In this document: positions 63,317-64,000 of the stretch, piece by piece
Position numbering within the stretch: the stretch's first letter is position 1
Layout of the letters: each line of letters begins with the position of its first letter
Assembly (NCBI GenBank): GCA_023461275.1
Contig: JAEYMI010000014.1
Location: 62,001-126,000 of the forward strand
From: Actinomycetes bacterium
GTDB taxonomy: Bacteria; Actinomycetota; Actinomycetes; Mycobacteriales; Mycobacteriaceae
DNA: 64,000 nucleotides
Direction: 5' to 3'
Notes under the pieces: model-generated
The model's input: only the letters and a program-made list of their open reading frames with translations
Told to the model about the DNA's origin: nothing
Database searches by the model: none
Program-made: the position numbers and the translations under genes

Positions 63317-63338
63317 CACTCCAGTAGGGTTGAGAGCC

Positions 63339-64000
63339 GTGATCGACCTCAAGATTCTGCGCGATGATCCCGATCTCGTTCGTGCCTCGCAACGCACCCG
63401 TGGCGAGGACCCGGGCCTGGTCGACACCCTCCTCGACGCCGATGCGCAACGCCGCTCCGCCATTGTCGAGGCCGACGGGCTGCGAGCCGAACAGAAGACA
63501 CTCGGCAAGCAGGTCGGCAAGGCCTCCGGCGACGAGAAGCAGGCGCTGCTGGCCGACGGCAAGAAGCTCGCCGAGCAGGTCAAGGCCGCTGTTGCCCGAC
63601 AGTCGGCGGCCGACGAGGCGGCCACCGCGGCGCATCGCGCGATCTCCAACATCGTCGAAGCCGGGGCTCCCGCCGGCGGCGAGGATGACTACGTGGTCCT
63701 CGAGCACGTCGGCGAGCCGCGCGACATCCCCGACGCCAAAGACCACCTCGACCTCGGTGAATCGTTGGGCCTGATCGATATGGAACGCGGCGCCAAGGTG
63801 TCGGGGTCGCGGTTCTACTTCCTCACCGGCCAGGGCGCGATGCTGCAACTCGGCCTGCTGACGATGGCCGCGCAGAAAGCCGTCGCCAACGGTTTCACCT
63901 TGATGATCCCGCCGGTGCTGGTGCGTCCAGAAGTCATGGGCGGCACCGGATTTCTCGGCTCGCACGCCGACGAGATCTATCACCTCGAAGAAGACGACCT
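63339..64000 (+). CDS. serS: Seryl-tRNA synthetase, partial
   Basis: The frame opens with GTG at 63339 (MIDLKILRDDPDLVRASQRTRGED) and runs off the right end after 220 codons. The N-terminal coiled-coil tRNA-binding arm (about 25-100) is followed by HLDLGESLGLIDMERGAKVSGSRFYFLTGQGA and MIPPVLVRPEVMGGTGFL, the start of the class II catalytic core. It charges tRNA-Ser. The rest is cut by the window edge. Confidence 0.95.
   Translation, partial: MIDLKILRDDPDLVRASQRTRGEDPGLVDTLLDADAQRRSAIVEADGLRAEQKTLGKQVGKASGDEKQALLADGKKLAEQVKAAVARQSAADEAATAAHRAISNIVEAGAPAGGEDDYVVLEHVGEPRDIPDAKDHLDLGESLGLIDMERGAKVSGSRFYFLTGQGAMLQLGLLTMAAQKAVANGFTLMIPPVLVRPEVMGGTGFLGSHADEIYHLEEDD

Overview
The window is GC-rich actinobacterial chromosome, most likely Gordonia or a close relative in the Mycobacteriales. 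The evidence is the codon use, the many GTG and TTG starts, a cutinase, an LCP wall ligase, the fused LysX, DtxR/IdeR-type iron boxes, a Gordonia-style palindromic repeat near 14.97 kb, and gene order. From memory of M. tuberculosis H37Rv, the order gltBD ... sodA ... DUF4328 - glpQ1 - ferritin - LCP - DUF2470 - pheA - phosphatase - metallopeptidase - septum-formation protein - serS matches Rv3859c to Rv3834c, a segment close to the replication origin. Both ends cut genes: a dihydrofolate-reductase-like gene at the left and serS at the right.

Layout. 0-6.5 kb: a small secreted protein, a NarL-type two-component pair, membrane proteins including a DUF2254 fusion, and a DUF937 protein. 6.9-13 kb: gltBD glutamate synthase. 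13-15.3 kb: SRPBCC protein, secreted cutinase, an unannotated 50-aa gene, repeats and an S4 protein. 15.3-20.8 kb: the lysX fusion, then LemA and small membrane proteins. 20.9-30 kb: TetR, an M28-like peptidase, a secreted alpha/beta hydrolase, rraA, succinic semialdehyde dehydrogenase, a PQQ-type sugar dehydrogenase and a GT39 glycosyltransferase. 30-34.5 kb: Lys/Ala/Pro-rich tail-anchored protein, DUF6474, TM0106-type nuclease, and a Gly/Thr-rich surface protein. 34.8-37.2 kb: a compact cassette of an EspR-like regulator, an ImmA/IrrE protease, a 31-aa hydrophobic peptide ORF and a 7-TM MAB_1171c-type protein. 37.1-44.6 kb: GDT1 transporter, an ECF importer (S-A-A fusion plus T), sodA, msrA, and a winged-helix protein. 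44.6-48.5 kb: a visibly less GC-rich Gabija-like defence pair (OLD nuclease plus UvrD-like helicase). 48.6-64 kb: VOC protein, SppA, a cluster of DnaA boxes, rhodanese, DUF4328, glpQ, DUF5926, ferritin, LCP, CPBP protease, DUF2470, pheA, phosphatase, hydrolase/TetR pair, metallopeptidase, septum-formation protein, ankyrin protein, serS.

The most interesting items are the regulator-protease-peptide-7TM cassette (its peptide ORF overlaps both neighbours at the stop/start codons), the Gabija-like island inserted without visible scars, an isolated DnaA-box cluster beside AT-rich DNA, and two copies of a 72-bp imperfect palindrome whose central part appears inverted between copies. Iron control is visible as boxes before ferritin and DUF2470. 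No rRNA, tRNA, CRISPR array, transposase or prophage was seen.
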